DNA of 64,000 nt from contig OZ345356.1 in assembly GCA_977006965.1 (NCBI GenBank), positions 2,418,001-2,482,000 on the forward strand. Direction: 5' to 3'. Made by a program: the position numbers and the translations under genes. How positions within the stretch are numbered: the stretch's first letter is position 1; every line of letters starts with the position of its first letter. Source of the DNA: Phymatolithon calcareum (taxonomy: Eukaryota; Rhodophyta; Florideophyceae; Hapalidiales). A model generated the notes under the pieces. The model did no database searches. It saw nothing but the letters and a program-made list of their open reading frames with translations, and had not been told where the DNA came from. Below, in pieces: positions 30,760-43,101 of this stretch.

Positions 30760-31091
30760 GTTCGTAAAAGGGCTGGCGTCAACGAGTTCCCCTTCGCGGC
30801 TCATCTTGTTTCGGAGGAGGAGTAGCTTTCCTGGGAGGCCGTCGAAACTGCACGTGTTGGCGTATCGGACAGACTCTATTGTCTATCCTCTCCAAGGAGT
30901 TGAACAAGGCTTATTGTCTTGAGGCACTCAGACGTGCAAACTACAAGTTCCATGGGCTACAGAAGGTTTTCATTTTGAACAAGTAGGGATTTACGAAAGA
31001 TGAATATGCGGAGCTGAAAGCGGCCGGCCACATCATCCCGGATGGGTGTTAATGCAAGATCTTAACGAGCAAGGGTCTGCTCAACTTTTAA
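30760..31091 (+). pseudogene. RPL10: RPL10 (uL16) pseudogene, copy 3, unit II, internally deleted
   Basis: It begins at the GRKR(A)GVNEFPFA region, loses the central half of the protein (the [17 protein letters not shown] part is absent), and resumes at the LLSILSKELNKAYC region. From there it runs to the NLKS-like end and a stop at about 31089-31091. An in-frame TAG replaces the Trp of KWGF, and a TAA replaces the Tyr codon of PDGCYC. The flanking 3' sequence is shared with copies 2 and 4. Confidence 0.8.
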
Positions 31092-32030
31092 TCACGGTTT
31101 TACTGAGTGTCCTTGTTGGAGGACAAGCACTGTATAGTGAAGCAGGGAGATGTTTAATCGGTTGCGTGTATCACTGGCAAGTAAAGAAATCTTTCTTGTA
31201 GCTATCCGTTCACCATTGTGGGGCTGTAGAATTCTCTTTTATTGTTTGGCGCGCTTAGAATCCAAGTGCGGTAAAAGCGTACAAACCTTTAGTTGCAGTT
31301 GTCTTGTTTCGCGAGGCGACGGGGAATGGAACGACATGAATGATTTGTTCTGGTGCTGTCCTGACGTCCTGACGCATTGAAGTAGCACATAGCGCATAAA
31401 CCGGCGCTCTTACGCCAGGGACGACCGCTACGAGGGTGCGCGGCACGAGGGCATGAGGAAATGTACGCCAATTTTCGTCCCACGCCGGCAGAACAGAAGA
31501 TGTTTTCTACCATCATGAGGGGCGTGGAAAAAGCAAAACTACCGCGCGGCGGGCGTTGAAAAACCTCCTCAAACTTGTCTCCGACATCTCAACTGACTCG
31601 AACATAGCGAAAATTACTGGTGTGGAGAGAAACAGCTTCGTCAACACAGTTTGCGGGATAAGGAGCATGAAAGACCAGCGCAGCAAAGTGAGTGACAAGT
31701 ACGGACACAGGAGATGGTTTACATAACTCTTCCTTTCTGCCTGTGGAAGCGGAAGAACCGCAACTGCAATGGCGCCTCTTGCCGGAGCGGCCGATGCCTA
31801 CCATGATACACAACATGGCGCAAAAGGAATAGGGTCGGCAGTGTTGATGCGAGTGCATTTTCTCTCTCGCCAATGCGACGGGGCCAAGCACAGCGGTTTC
31901 CGGAACCACTTGCTCACGGGCCAGCAGCTGCAGGTCAGCAGTTGATGAGATCTTGAGATTGATGCCACGTTCGGAATGGATCTCAACAGCACGACTTTTA
32001 AGTGAAGCTAAGCATTCGGAAATCCGACAG
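31092..32030. repeat. Module block D, unit II copy
   Basis: Uninterrupted version of 5636-5765 plus 15302-16100. It provides the empty site that proves the retrotransposon insertion (ACCATTGTGGGGCTG at 31213-31227). No gene is recognised. Confidence 0.7.
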
Positions 32031-32768
32031 GTTCCCATCGTGTACTATCAAATTTGTCGACTGAAACACATCGCTTATGCCCTATTGATTACAGTAGGCG
32101 ATAGAGGAGATTGGTCCGGACGCACGACGGCGCCGATTGCAGACAATGCATAAAAAACGGCCGGCAAACGCGGACGGAAACAGAGATTCGACGGAGGATG
32201 AGCTTCGCAGTCCCGAGTCGGCGCCCTACGGCCAAACAGTCATTTGCCCCTCTTGATCTCCTTCCAGAAGACGATGCAGTCATTGAGGGCGAAGAACTCA
32301 TCGTCGAAACCCGGGAGAAACGACCTCTTCGGAACGAGCAATTAAGAGCACATGATCTTGACAAGATGATTCGCACGCACATAGACTATGTCGTACCTTT
32401 AACGAATGAAATGGCGGTAAGGAACAACTGATGTCGGAGCCGCTCCAGAGCGGCGAGGAGTAGGTTCGATGACTAGCCGTGGGGAGTACAAAGGGTGAAA
32501 ATCCTCATGAAACGACAGGTAAGAAAAAAGGCACAAGTCGTGTCCGATGGCGGTCCCAGTGGTTTGGGGTTTGTTTTTTGATTACCCAAGAGTAGGTCTC
32601 TTTATAGGGCAGTTGAATTTCTTTCCCATTATTAGTCAGGTCCTCCTCAAAAGTCTTTCGATGGCAGGAACCGCTCAACATCGCTGCAAGTGGTTCACAC
32701 TCATACCTGATGTCGCTGCCAATACTGCAATATTTCTTTCAGAGCTGGTTCCGTGATCACCTGCGTCT
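32031..32768. other. 3' flank of STAND2; short hypothetical ORF only
   Basis: A + strand frame at 32111-32431 would give about 100 residues rich in Arg, Glu and Asp with no recognisable domain and no second copy, so it is not called a gene. The stretch 32570-32768 is homologous to the STAND1 3' flank and to blocks B. It contains the likely 3' UTR of STAND2. Confidence 0.4.
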
Positions 32769-35700
32769 TTATGTTGAAAACATGTACTGCATAATCGCGG
32801 GGGTTCCACTTTCATTAACACTGCAGGCTATAGTAACACGCTGACGACTCCCAGCTCTAGTGGGGGCTGGCGCTACGGCAATGCACCACACATGCTCGTT
32901 CAATACGGCATCAACGGACGGACATTTTTTCAGATCCGCCGCAGACTCATAGCATGAAATTCGTGCTTTGCCATAGCTTGTCCCCACTGTACGCACATCC
33001 AGGTGGCTGCTGGTGCCTGTTCCTCGGAACAGCTTAACATGGCTCTCTCCTCGTGCGACGCACGACCGGGTGCGGAAACCGTTCGTAATGTCTACACATA
33101 GATCTCTCAATTCGTCGAAGAACTCAACAGGAGATTTTGAGGCCGGGTCGCCGAGATAAGATGTGATACTGTGCCCGTCTTTCAAAGCAAATAGATTACC
33201 AAAATAACCATTGTAGTTACTGGCGGAAACCGAAAGACAGTGCTCTCCATCCTGCGACACGAAGAGCCAGGGGTCACCCACGTGCTTATCGGCAGGAAGT
33301 ACAGTCGGTGTTGTTCCATCCTCCTTACCGTCCCAAATCCTGATCTCACCAGACTTATCGGAAGACACAATGCGTCGATTATCTGACCATCTCACATCAA
33401 ATACACTGCTGGTGTGACCATTCAGTACGACGTCCAACTTCTTTGACTTCAAGTTCAACACTCGAATGGACTTGTTAGGGGCAATAGTGACTGTCGAAAC
33501 ATCGCCTCTGATATTTTTTCCACTCGACACCGTTGGTCTGCCGCCAGCAGCTCCAGTCGCATGTAAAACACGGATCGTGCCATCGGTACAACCTACAGCG
33601 ATTATCCGCTCACACTTTCGGCATACCAATGCGCACATCGTGAAAAATTCCGAAGATACATCATAATTTGTAATGAACCTCAAATCTTTGGCAGAATACT
33701 CCATAACTGAACCGTTCACTCCAAAAAACAGACGACCGTCTGCAACTACTCCAGTTGCACCAAGGGGCTCTTCAAGAAATGAAAGACGCGTAATATCTTC
33801 AAAAGCAGCAGCCCCCGAGACTTCATGCACTTTGATCCGATCTCGTCGACTTTCCGACGCAACATCCCATACTTCAACGAATCCAGTTACTAATGCCACG
33901 AACAGTGATGAGCCCGTCGGAGAGAGAGCGATCGACCAAATTTCTTCTCCTAGTTCGTGCTCAGTGGGCTTCCTTTCAGAAGTATCTCCTTCCACTGAAT
34001 CTGCCTCCTTCCAGAACAAGAGGCTACTGTCAAGGACAGCCAAGACAAAGTCTCCCGACTGAGAAATCGCAATCCTTGCCGGTATCGTATTAAAGGCAAC
34101 ATTTCCGGTAGGCAAAGAAAACCTCCATAGCTCCTCGTACGAGAGCGAGTCATCTCCACCTTTACGCCTCTAATATTCTACATGCTCGTAGAAGCAAACG
34201 ACAACTCGATGACCATTCTTAGATACCGCAAAACCAACGAATCCATCTTCTGTGCCGGGACGAAATTTGTATTCTCCGACCTGAGATAGTCCTCCAGCAT
34301 TGTCTTTCGCGACTTTCATCACACGCAGATTGTAGGATTCAAGAACAAACACAAAATAAGATCTTTCACGCTCGCAGTTCGCCACGGCAACATGGAACAT
34401 GTCACCGCTTCGTACATGAAGAGCAAGATCTGCGGAAATAACTTTGCGGATTTGGACACCGTCTCCGCCCCCACAAACAATGCGCTCTCCATCCCCAAGC
34501 TCTGCAATAGGCACATTGCGGCTGAGTGCTCCATTTGGCGAACAAAAATATCCGATACCATCCGCGGGTCCACCGACATGCGCGAAAAACACCCATTCCG
34601 TGCTCGCAACCAAGCTCCACGCACGTTTTTCTCTGTACTGCACATCAGCTTCTCAAAAACTTCAACTTCAGACTCTGAATAACGTTCACTTAGCATTTCC
34701 TCATGAATACGGCCCGCAATATGCCATGCCAAATAAGAGTCCACCTTCCCAGGCACAATCCTGTACGCATTCTCTGGAACTAGCTGAACAATTCGCCGCA
34801 ACAAATGGGTCGGTCGAACATAGGATTGCTCCTGTTCTCCACCACAACGGAAAACTGATTCTGCCATCATAAAATCAGAGATAACTCCCATTCGACCATG
34901 CGCCGCACCACGACCACGCACCCACCGATAATCACTCAACATCCGCACCATCTCATGTGCAGACTTAATTGAACGATCTTTGTATGCTTCACAAAGGTGA
35001 CTGAACAATGTCTGCCCAAGATGCTGGCTGACAGACTTTGTGGGCACACTTGGAAGTTCATCTTCATCGCAAAACCACTCTGAAAAAAAGCACACTGACG
35101 CCCAATCTACTTCAGTGCGTTTCCGTCCGAACGTAGACTTGCATCCTGAGAGGAGTAGGAGATGCCCATTAATGGAAGCTCGTGCATCATCGCCATTGAC
35201 ACAAAAAGAAGACGAAACATCGGTGCAATATGCGTACTGCAAATCATGCACGCTGAATATCGCCTCGTCATCAGACTCCCCATGTCGCACGATCCGCCCC
35301 AACCCCACATTTTCAAACATTTGGGCAATCTCTCGCTTCGAATGCTGACTTCAAATGCCACTGATGACGCAGTACTTCAAATGTTAAATGTGTCGCAGAC
35401 TTATTCATTGCCTCCAAAGCAGTGTATCGCGAGCTCATGGGTCTGTCCGAAAACGACTTGTAGCTCGCGGAAAACTGCGAATCACAGTCGGTCTGCCTCT
35501 CGCCACGGCGAATGCGAAATATATCATGACCGCGCTTGCACTCGTCCAAAAAGTTCAGACACTCCGACATAACGGCATAGATCCCTTCATGGCCCACGAA
35601 CGAAAAAGCGTCTTCCCCTGACGATTTGGAAGCTAGGCCTCCCTCCTTGCTCTCAATAGACGATAGAACAGCTTTGGCACCGCCACAACCACGACCAAGT

Positions 35701-37819
35701 TCACGAATCAAACTTCCAATCATGCCAATTGCCAAGGGAATACCACAAGAGAGCTTAAGTGCTCGTTTTCGAGGACATTCCCTTCGTGCTTGTTTCTGAG
35801 GACGGGCATAGCTATCACTGCAATTCTCTTCAATACCATAGTTTCGATGATAGTCGTACAGCGCCTCCGCGATTTTCCAGTCGGGACTGTTAGATTCTTC
35901 CAAATTAAGACGCCCAAGGCGAACATGCTCCAACCCTGGAGCCTTCGACAAGTCATTGAATCTTGTCGACATCACCACAACGCTTCCACCACAACTAGCA
36001 ATCTTGCATAATTCTGTCATCCAGTCTTTCACCTTCGACTCAGCCGTAGGTTTCCAGACGTTATCGGTCACCAGTAATATGCGGTGCGATGAAAAGAATT
36101 CACGTGCAAGGTCAACCGCATCTTTAACGACCCCTGACTTTCGAATCTCTTTGGCGGTTGACCTTCCGTCACAATCTGCAACCATTCTCGCAATTCTCTT
36201 CATAACCTTGGCGTCCGACACATCATGACCAAGCTCAAGCCACAATATGGCGCAGCCACGGAAATGTTTCTGCACCTCCGGGTCCGCGCACAGGAGCCTG
36301 CAAGTGCTAGTCTTGCCGACCCCTCCTTCCCCGCTCACCGACGCCACTGCAACTCGTCGCACCACGGTATCAGCGTTTGAACGTGGAAGAACATGACCTT
36401 TCAGTTGCGCAAGTGTTTGTTCCACAACTCCAGGCAACAAGCCCTTCTTCAGTTCGGCGGAATCAGGGACATAGGGTTTAAATTCATCAACTCCACCAGC
36501 AATGCCGTCCACCTTAGCATTAGTCTCCCTCGCATCGTCTTTCAATGCAACAATAGCGTCCCTCATCTCGGTAGCATCCTCCTTCAATTCGCCAACGTCC
36601 TTCTTCACTTCATGAATGAATGAATGCTTTATTCCCCTAAGGGGCTAGCAAGACATGGTTCTATTATTACCTCTACTTAGATGACGGCAGGGCTCTTCAC
36701 TTCATCAACATCCTCCTTCACTGCCCCAACATTCTTCTTCATTTCATCAAAATCCTCCTTCACTTCCCCAATATCCTTCTTGGCTTCGGCTACTTCTTTC
36801 AAAGTACCAACTACCAACAGTCGCTCCGTCACACCGTCAACTTTCGTTTCAAGCTCCTTGATCTCTTCAGCTTTCCATACACGCTTGACCCAGTGTTGTA
36901 ATAGATACTGCTCCACATCTGCGGCAGCTTCCCACGACTTGCCGAGGGTATTAAACACATGATCAACCAACTTTTCGTTTTCGAACCCAGACCTCAAAAT
37001 TTCAACAAAACATTCCAATAATAATAAAGAGGCCTCATGTAGTTTCGTTTGGGACTTCCCCAGCTTACCCTTCCCTTCAAACTCCGTCGCTATCAGAAAC
37101 ACAGTGCTTGCCGTCAACGAAATAAACGCGAATACACTTCCGACCACACCAAGCGCGCTAAACGGCTGCGCCAAATCTTTCAAGTTTTTTGATGCTCCAG
37201 CTAGTGCACGCATGAGCCCGGAGGTACAGTCGATCGGTTTTTTGCCAGTATCAAACAAACACCAAAATCGCTTTGCCCATCGCGCCGTTGATTCCGCCTG
37301 CTTATGCTCAGGGTTATCGAAACTGATGATGTCACGAGCAAGGTCAGGGACGGAAAGATTGAATCCGGGAATCAATTCCTTCGAATGAATCTCTGTCATG
37401 ATATGGTTGCGAAGCACGGAGAGCGGAGCCACACGTATACCCACGTCTTTGAGCCATTTGTCGCGTTCCTCGGCATTCCTGGTGAACAGCAACACGCTGT
37501 TCTTACCTTCAGTGATGATGACGCCGTGGTCGCCTGAACCTATATCAAAACGCCTGACGCGGTCGTAAACCACTGTGTCAATTGAAGTACCCGTTGAAAC
37601 GTCATCCATTCGACTGAGATTGAGACGATACGTTGCCTTGCCATCCCGAAAGCAACTCAAGGATGAAGGCTTATTTCGGAGAAGACGCAGGTCGGACGAG
37701 AGAGATATATAGAAATCGGCAGGTTTCAGTTGACCGATCTTTTTGGAATTCCCATACAACGCTCGCATACGAGGAAACGACAGCGAGGGTGTGAACGAGG
37801 ATGGCAGCGAGGACGACAT
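32769..37819 (-). pseudogene. STAND2: broken paralogue of STAND1
   Basis: It has the same architecture and start as STAND1 (PH-like part at 37400-37819, hydrophobic segment, coiled coil, NB-ARC with SGEGGVGKTS, Walker B as LLVTDNVW, CGIPLA, VHDL, WD40 half). Breaks read from the sequence: a 92-bp addition at 36614-36705 in the coiled coil (frameshift), a frameshift near 35340, another near 34530, and a TAG at 34170-34172 where STAND1 has a Trp codon. The N-terminal half is nearly identical to STAND1 at DNA level, but the WD40 half is only about two-thirds to 70% similar by eye. It lacks the GIEDD minisatellite. Walker B Ile to Thr is a further change. A short product from the 5' part alone (380 codons: PH-like, hydrophobic, coiled coil) remains conceivable. 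Confidence 0.92.
36602..36705 (-). mobile_element. Short retroposed insertion in STAND2 with 12-bp target duplication
   Basis: TCTTCACTTCAT occurs at 36602-36613 and again at 36694-36705; STAND1 has it once. The 80-bp insert, read on the - strand, ends with AATAAAGCATTCATTCATTC: a polyadenylation signal and an (ATTC)n tail. Target duplication plus 3' tail are hallmarks of target-primed reverse transcription, so this is a very short LINE or SINE 3' end. The same GAATGCTTTATT motif recurs near 46456. Confidence 0.85.
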
Positions 37820-38680
37820 GGTGCAGGGAGGGGCGAGGGAAGGAATGGATTGCGGTTGAAGTGCTCGTGGTTGGGCGCGCAGGGGCGCGACGTTGTCGAC
37901 GGGTAATGCTCATGTGTTTGCGTACGAAATAAGCTAAACGGTTTCTACCGTTTCCTTGACATTGTTGTGACCGACCTTTGCTGAGCTGTAAGAAAAGATC
38001 TCAGGGAATATTTCTATGTCCAAGTAACAGAACAGCAACATATTTTGCTCGAATAATACATTTACCGCTGGTATTGGTCATACTCTCTTCCACGCGCATC
38101 CGCCATGCAGTACAGTACTCTGATTTACCTACTCTTTCTCAGCTTCGACAGCGAACGACGGTGAACGCAACCAACAACACTAACCTCAACCATTAAATCT
38201 ACACAACAACGCACCAAGATATACAATAGTGAAGAACTCCGTCTTAGCGGGCATATCTTTCTCATCAAAAGAACCCTCACGGACGTGTGTAACTTTAATG
38301 TGCGCGTCCCCTCTTGTTCGCCCTCTTGTTCGCCCTCTTGCAAACACCACGCATTCTCTACACATGTACCTGTATGATACGAAGTGTACGGTACAGCAAA
38401 AAGTTAATCAGATTAACTTTTTGATTCTTCATTGTTCGTCTCGCTATGACAACGAGTGCCAATTAGAACTTGCCTCGTGTTTGTTTGAGCCCTCAATAAT
38501 CCTTCCATGTTCAGTCCCACCCAGCAATGACGCTAGCGCCATTGCTCCTCGACGATGCAACCCTCTGTCATGTCTTAGTGGAGACGTTCCCGCGCCAGGT
38601 CGACCGCGCCGGGTGTGGCAGGGATACTTCAAAATGTAGTGGGCACACGCTATGCATGCGGATTGTGAACTTCGAACAAC
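37820..38680. repeat. STAND2 upstream region and unit junction
   Basis: 37820-38145 matches the STAND1 upstream region (23722-24029), and 38146-38680 matches 26363-26880. It is continuous here, so it is the pre-insertion state of the 24033-26362 element. No gene is supported. The ORF at 38229-38639 has a frameshifted counterpart at 26452 and no domain. Confidence 0.6.
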
Positions 38681-39280
38681 CGCTATTGCAAAAACAAGCC
38701 GTACCCGAAATCGCGGTACTGCCGAGGTGTACCGGACCCTAAGATCCGCATCTTCGATCTGGGTCGTAAGAGAGCCGGCGTCGACGAGTTTCCCTTCGCG
38801 GCACATCTTATTTCCGATGAGAAGGAACAGCTTTCCTCGGAGGCGCTCGAAGCTGCGCGTGTTACCTGCAACAAGTACATGACGAAGACTGCCGGGAAGG
38901 ATGCGTTCCATCTCCGCGTGCGTGCCCATACATTCCATGTGCTGCGGATGAACAAAATGCTTTCGTGCGCCGGTGCCGATCGACTACAAACCGGTATGCG
39001 CGGCGGGTTCGGAAAGCCGCTTGGTACGGTTACGCGTGTGCGTATCCGACAGAGTCTGCTGTCTATCCTCATCAAGGAGTTGAACAAGGGATATTGTGTT
39101 GAGGCACTCAGACGAGCAAAGTTCAAGTTCGATGGGCTACGGAAGGTTTTCAATTTGAACAAGTGGGGATTTACGAAATTTACGAAAGATGAATATGCGG
39201 AGCTGAGGGCGTCTTGTCGCATCATCCCGGATGGGTGTTACTGCAAGATCTTGACGAACAAGGGTTTGCTCAACCTTTAA
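38681..39280 (+). pseudogene. RPL10: RPL10 (uL16) near-complete copy 4, unit III, lacking the N-terminus
   Basis: An open frame of 199 codons plus stop follows ribosomal protein L10 (QM/uL16) throughout: [16 protein letters not shown] at the start, [13 protein letters not shown], the NKYM segment, [52 protein letters not shown] and IIPDGC. Roughly the first nine residues are missing. The upstream in-frame codon at 38666 is TGA, there is no ATG, and no AG acceptor directly precedes the homology, so an upstream exon is unlikely. The junction abuts GTGAACTTCGAACAAC, which begins block B elsewhere. AATAAA (39369-39374) follows about 90 nt after the stop. RPL10 normally sits in the 60S subunit near the peptidyl-transferase centre. 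The open frame suggests a recent copy or residual selection. Confidence 0.85.
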
Positions 39281-40256
39281 TCACGTTTTTACTAAGGATC
39301 CTTATCAGCGGACATGCACTATATAGTGAAGCAGGAGAATGTTTAATCGGTTGCACGTATCGCTGGCAAATAAAAGAACATTACTTGTGGCTATCGGTTC
39401 GCAATTACGGGGGTGTGGTTTTCTCGTTTATCGTCTGGCGCGCTTAGAATCCAGGTGCGGTTCTTGCGAACAAAAACTAAATTAGTTCCAGTTGCCTTTT
39501 TTTCGCGAGGCGACGGGGAATGGGACGACGACACGAATGATTTCTTCTGGTGCTGTCCTGACGCATTGAAGTAGCAAGTAGCGTATAAACCGGCGCTCTT
39601 ACGCCAGAGAGGACCGCTATGAGGGTGCGCGGCACGAGGGCATGAGAAAATGCACGCCAATTTTCGTCCCACGACGGCAAAACAGAAGATGCTTTCTACC
39701 ATCATTCGGGAGCGTGGAAAAAGCAAAACACCGCGCGACGGGCGTTGAAAAACCTCGTCCAACTTGACTCCGACATCTCAACTGACTCTAACATAGCGGA
39801 AGCTACTGCTGTGGAGAGAAACAACTTCATCGACACAGTTTGCGGGACGACGAGCAAGAAAGACTAGGACTGGCGATGTTGATGCGAGTGCAACTTTTCT
39901 CCTGTCAATGTGACGAGGCGAGCTACATCGATTTCCGGAACGTGTTGCTCATGGGGCCAGGAGCAGCAGGTCCATAGTTGCGGAGTGTTTGACGAGCAAA
40001 GTTCGCTACGCTGGGCCGGATGTTGCACAGCAACTAAACTTGATTAGTTTGGGCTATGATTCTTCAATCGAGCTATCTGGGGACCAATGAGTGGACAGTA
40101 ATTACGCTTGCACCTGCCACTGTACTGAGAGAGATAGCCACATATTCAATGATCTCAAGGGATAAAATATACGAGGGAGTTTAGGGAAATTAAAGGTGGT
40201 CGACATGTTGTCAAGGACGGTTCAAAAAATAGCCTATGCAACAATGAGATCGCGAG
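39281..40256. repeat. Module block D, unit III copy, then unassigned sequence
   Basis: 39281-39990 follows the RPL10 3' flank of units I and II and gives a second empty site for the retrotransposon. A deletion removes most of the 15720-15900 equivalent. 39990-40256 has no match noticed and no gene; it marks the breakpoint where STAND3 loses its 3' part. Confidence 0.6.
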
Positions 40257-42693
40257 ATCCACTGCCGCTAGAGAAGCGTATCGCGAGCTCACTGGTTTAC
40301 CTGAAAACCTCTCGTAGCTGGCGCAAAACTGAGCGGCCCTGTCATTCTCTCTCTCCACTAGATGGCATCGAAACATGTCGTCTTCGCCCTCGGATTCGTC
40401 CAAAAACTTGAAACTTTCAAACAGTGCAGCATGCAGCCCTGGATGTCCCACTGATGACGTAACTTTCTTTCCAACAGATTTGGAAACGAGGCCTCTCCTC
40501 TTGCTCTCAATACACGATAGCATATGTTTCGCGCCACTTCCACGCGCATGAATCAAGCGTCCAATCGTTGCAATTGCCAGAGGTATGCCACAAGAGAGCT
40601 CCAGTGCTCGTTTTCGATTGCCCGCATAACTTTCGCCAGATTCCTCTGTAGCGCAATCCATTCGTGCTCGTTTCTGAGAACGGGCAAGGCTGTCACTGGA
40701 ATCATCTTCAACACGATTGTTTCGATGATAGTCGTACAGCGCCACCGCGGTTTTCCAGTCGGGACTGTTGGCCTCTTCCAAGTTAAGACGACCAAGGCGA
40801 GCATGCTCCAACCCGGGAGCCTTCGACAAATCATCAGATCTTGTTGACATCACAACCACGCTTCCACGACAAGACGCAATCTCCGACAACACTGCCATCC
40901 ATTCTTCTACATTCGAAAAAGGGCTTTGTTTCCAGACGTTGTCAATCACTAGCAATATGCGGTGCGATGAAAAGAATTCACGTGCAAGGCTCACCGCATC
41001 TTCGACGTCACCTGATTCCCGGATCGTTTCTGCGGTAAGGCGACCAGTGCAGTCTGCAACAATGCTCGAGATTCTTTTCCTGACTTTTGCGTCCGATACG
41101 CCTTGATCGAGTGAGAGCCACAAAACAGCTCCTCAACAGAAATGCTTTCGAGCCTCTGGGTCTATGCACAGGAGCTTGCAAGCGCTAGTCTTGCCGACCC
41201 CTCCTTCCCCACTCACTGATGCGACTGCAACGCGCCGCACCACGTTATTAGCAACTGAACTAATACCCTCTGCAGATACAGCCTCATCACTTTGATATGG
41301 GTGTGGAAGGACACAACTTTTGAGCTGGGAGAGTGTTGTTACAGCAGCTTCACCCAAAAGGCCGTCCTTGAACTTCAGGCCATCCGGAAAATATGAGATA
41401 AATTCATCTGAAACTCCTTTTTGAGCCTCCACTTTTCCAATCCTTACTTGTGTATCTGCAATATCGTGTCTTATCTTGCTTGCATCGTCCTTCAACTCGG
41501 CAAAACCCTTCCCAACTTCCGCAACATCTTCTCCCACTTTAGCAGCTGCATTCAGAGTACAAACAACAAGCAATTGCTTCGTTACAACTTCCACTTTCTC
41601 TTCAAGATCCTTGGTCTCTTTAGCGTTCCAGACGCGCTTCATCCAGCGTTGCAGCAGATACTGTTCCACATTTACGGCAGCGTCCCACGATTCGGAGATG
41701 ACCTTGAACACCTCCCCTACCAACAATTCATTCTGGAACCCGGACTTCAAAATTATGACGAAAAACTCCAAAAGCGCTCGAGAACCATCATGCAGCTTCA
41801 TTTGCGCAGCCGCTAGCTTTCCCCTGCCTTCACGCTCCTCTCTATCAACAACACAGCGCTTGCTGTCAATGAAATAAACGCGAATACACTTCCGACCACA
41901 GCAATTGCGCTAAACGGCTGCGCCAAACTCTTCACCTCTTTTGATGCACTAGCTAGCGCTCGCATGAGCCCTGATACACAGTCGATCGGTTTTTTGCCAG
42001 TCTCAAACAATTCCCACAGTCGCTGTGCCCATCGCGCCGTTGATTTCCTCGGCTCATTCTCAAAATTATTTTTGTCAAGTATCCCACGAGCAACGTTGGC
42101 GACGGAAAGATTGAATCCAGCAATCGGCTTGTCCGAACATATCTCTGCCAAGATATGTTTACGGAGGACGGAGACGGGAGCCACACGTATGCGCAAGGCA
42201 TTCAGCCAGTTGTTGCGCTCCTCCACATTCTTTGTAAAAAGCACCACACTTTTCTTTCCCTCACTGATGATGACAGCGTGGTCCACTGAATGACCACCGT
42301 AAGGCCTGACGCGGTCGGCAACCACAAGTTGCATTGGACTGCCCTGAAACAGAGCGCTGCCTTTCCATCGCGAAACGAACGCAACGATGACGTCGCGGGT
42401 CTCCCAGGCTTCATGGCGAGGAGACGTAAGTCGGACGATAGTGAAACGTAGAACTCGCTCGCCGTCGCATGATTTATCGATTTTGACTCGCCATGGGCGG
42501 CTCGCATACGAGGAAACGGCGCGGAGGGTGTGGAGCACACGGAAGAGGATGACGGCACGGACGCCACGGTGGACGGAGGGGCGAAGAGGGGACGGCTTGC
42601 GGCTGGGGGAGATGGTGTGAGCGCGCGGTGACGAGAAGTTGTAGAGGTGCAATGTTTACGGGTCCACGCAGAAGCGTCACATCGGGAAATCAA
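40257..42693 (-). pseudogene. STAND3: truncated, broken STAND paralogue
   Basis: Homology to STAND1 runs from the PH-like start (PRMRAAHGESKSI, about 42500) through the hydrophobic segment (AVVGSVFAFISLTASAVLLI), coiled coil, Walker A SGEGGVGKTS (about 41190-41220), Walker B LLVIDNVW, VVVMSTR and CGIPLA. It stops abruptly at about 40257, after the NB-ARC, before the MHD-like motif and all WD40 repeats. Breaks: frameshifts near 42340 and 41815, and a TGA at 41133-41135. No ATG aligns with the STAND1 start; the frame is open upstream to 42693. It is the most diverged of the three (very roughly 75% DNA identity to STAND1 by eye in the N-terminal half). Confidence 0.88.
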
Positions 42694-43099
42694 TCGGATC
42701 CTTGTTGCATCCGAACATTTTTGAAGTGCAGAAACCTTTCTCAGATGCTGTATAAATTAATTCCACGTTGACATAAAACCTGTGCGGCTTCCCGCCGCAT
42801 GGAAGTTACTCTACTGTCCTGGATCAACGACAAGGAGAATAATTTCCATCGAAAAGTCACAGGCATAAGTGATACTGATTATAAATCAACTGTAGGTTGG
42901 CAATATCATTTTGCAAAAAAGTGAAGATCAAATTCTTAGATCGGCACAAAAAACAGAATGTGTAATAAAATGAAATTATTTTCAGATTGTCTATTTTCGC
43001 TTGATTAATTGACTAATCAACAGCGCGCTGCGAAATAATCGTCTGATGATGATATTATAGTTTATACCAGAAGTTTCGTTGATGCTCATTCCTATCATA
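42694..43099. other. AT-rich intergenic stretch, nothing recognised
   Basis: About 400 bp upstream of STAND3. No similarity to the STAND1 and STAND2 upstream regions is apparent, and no ORF or repeat is seen. Confidence 0.4.
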
Positions 43100-43101
43100 C
43101 T

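Noticed and set aside
38681-39280. Calling the RPL10 copy a functional gene
   Set aside because: It lacks a start codon, has an in-frame TGA 15 bp upstream and no adjacent splice acceptor, and its left edge coincides with a repeat junction.
39214-39447. Possible gene continuing from the RPL10 tail
   Set aside because: Out-of-frame reading of the RPL10 C-terminus and 3' flank.
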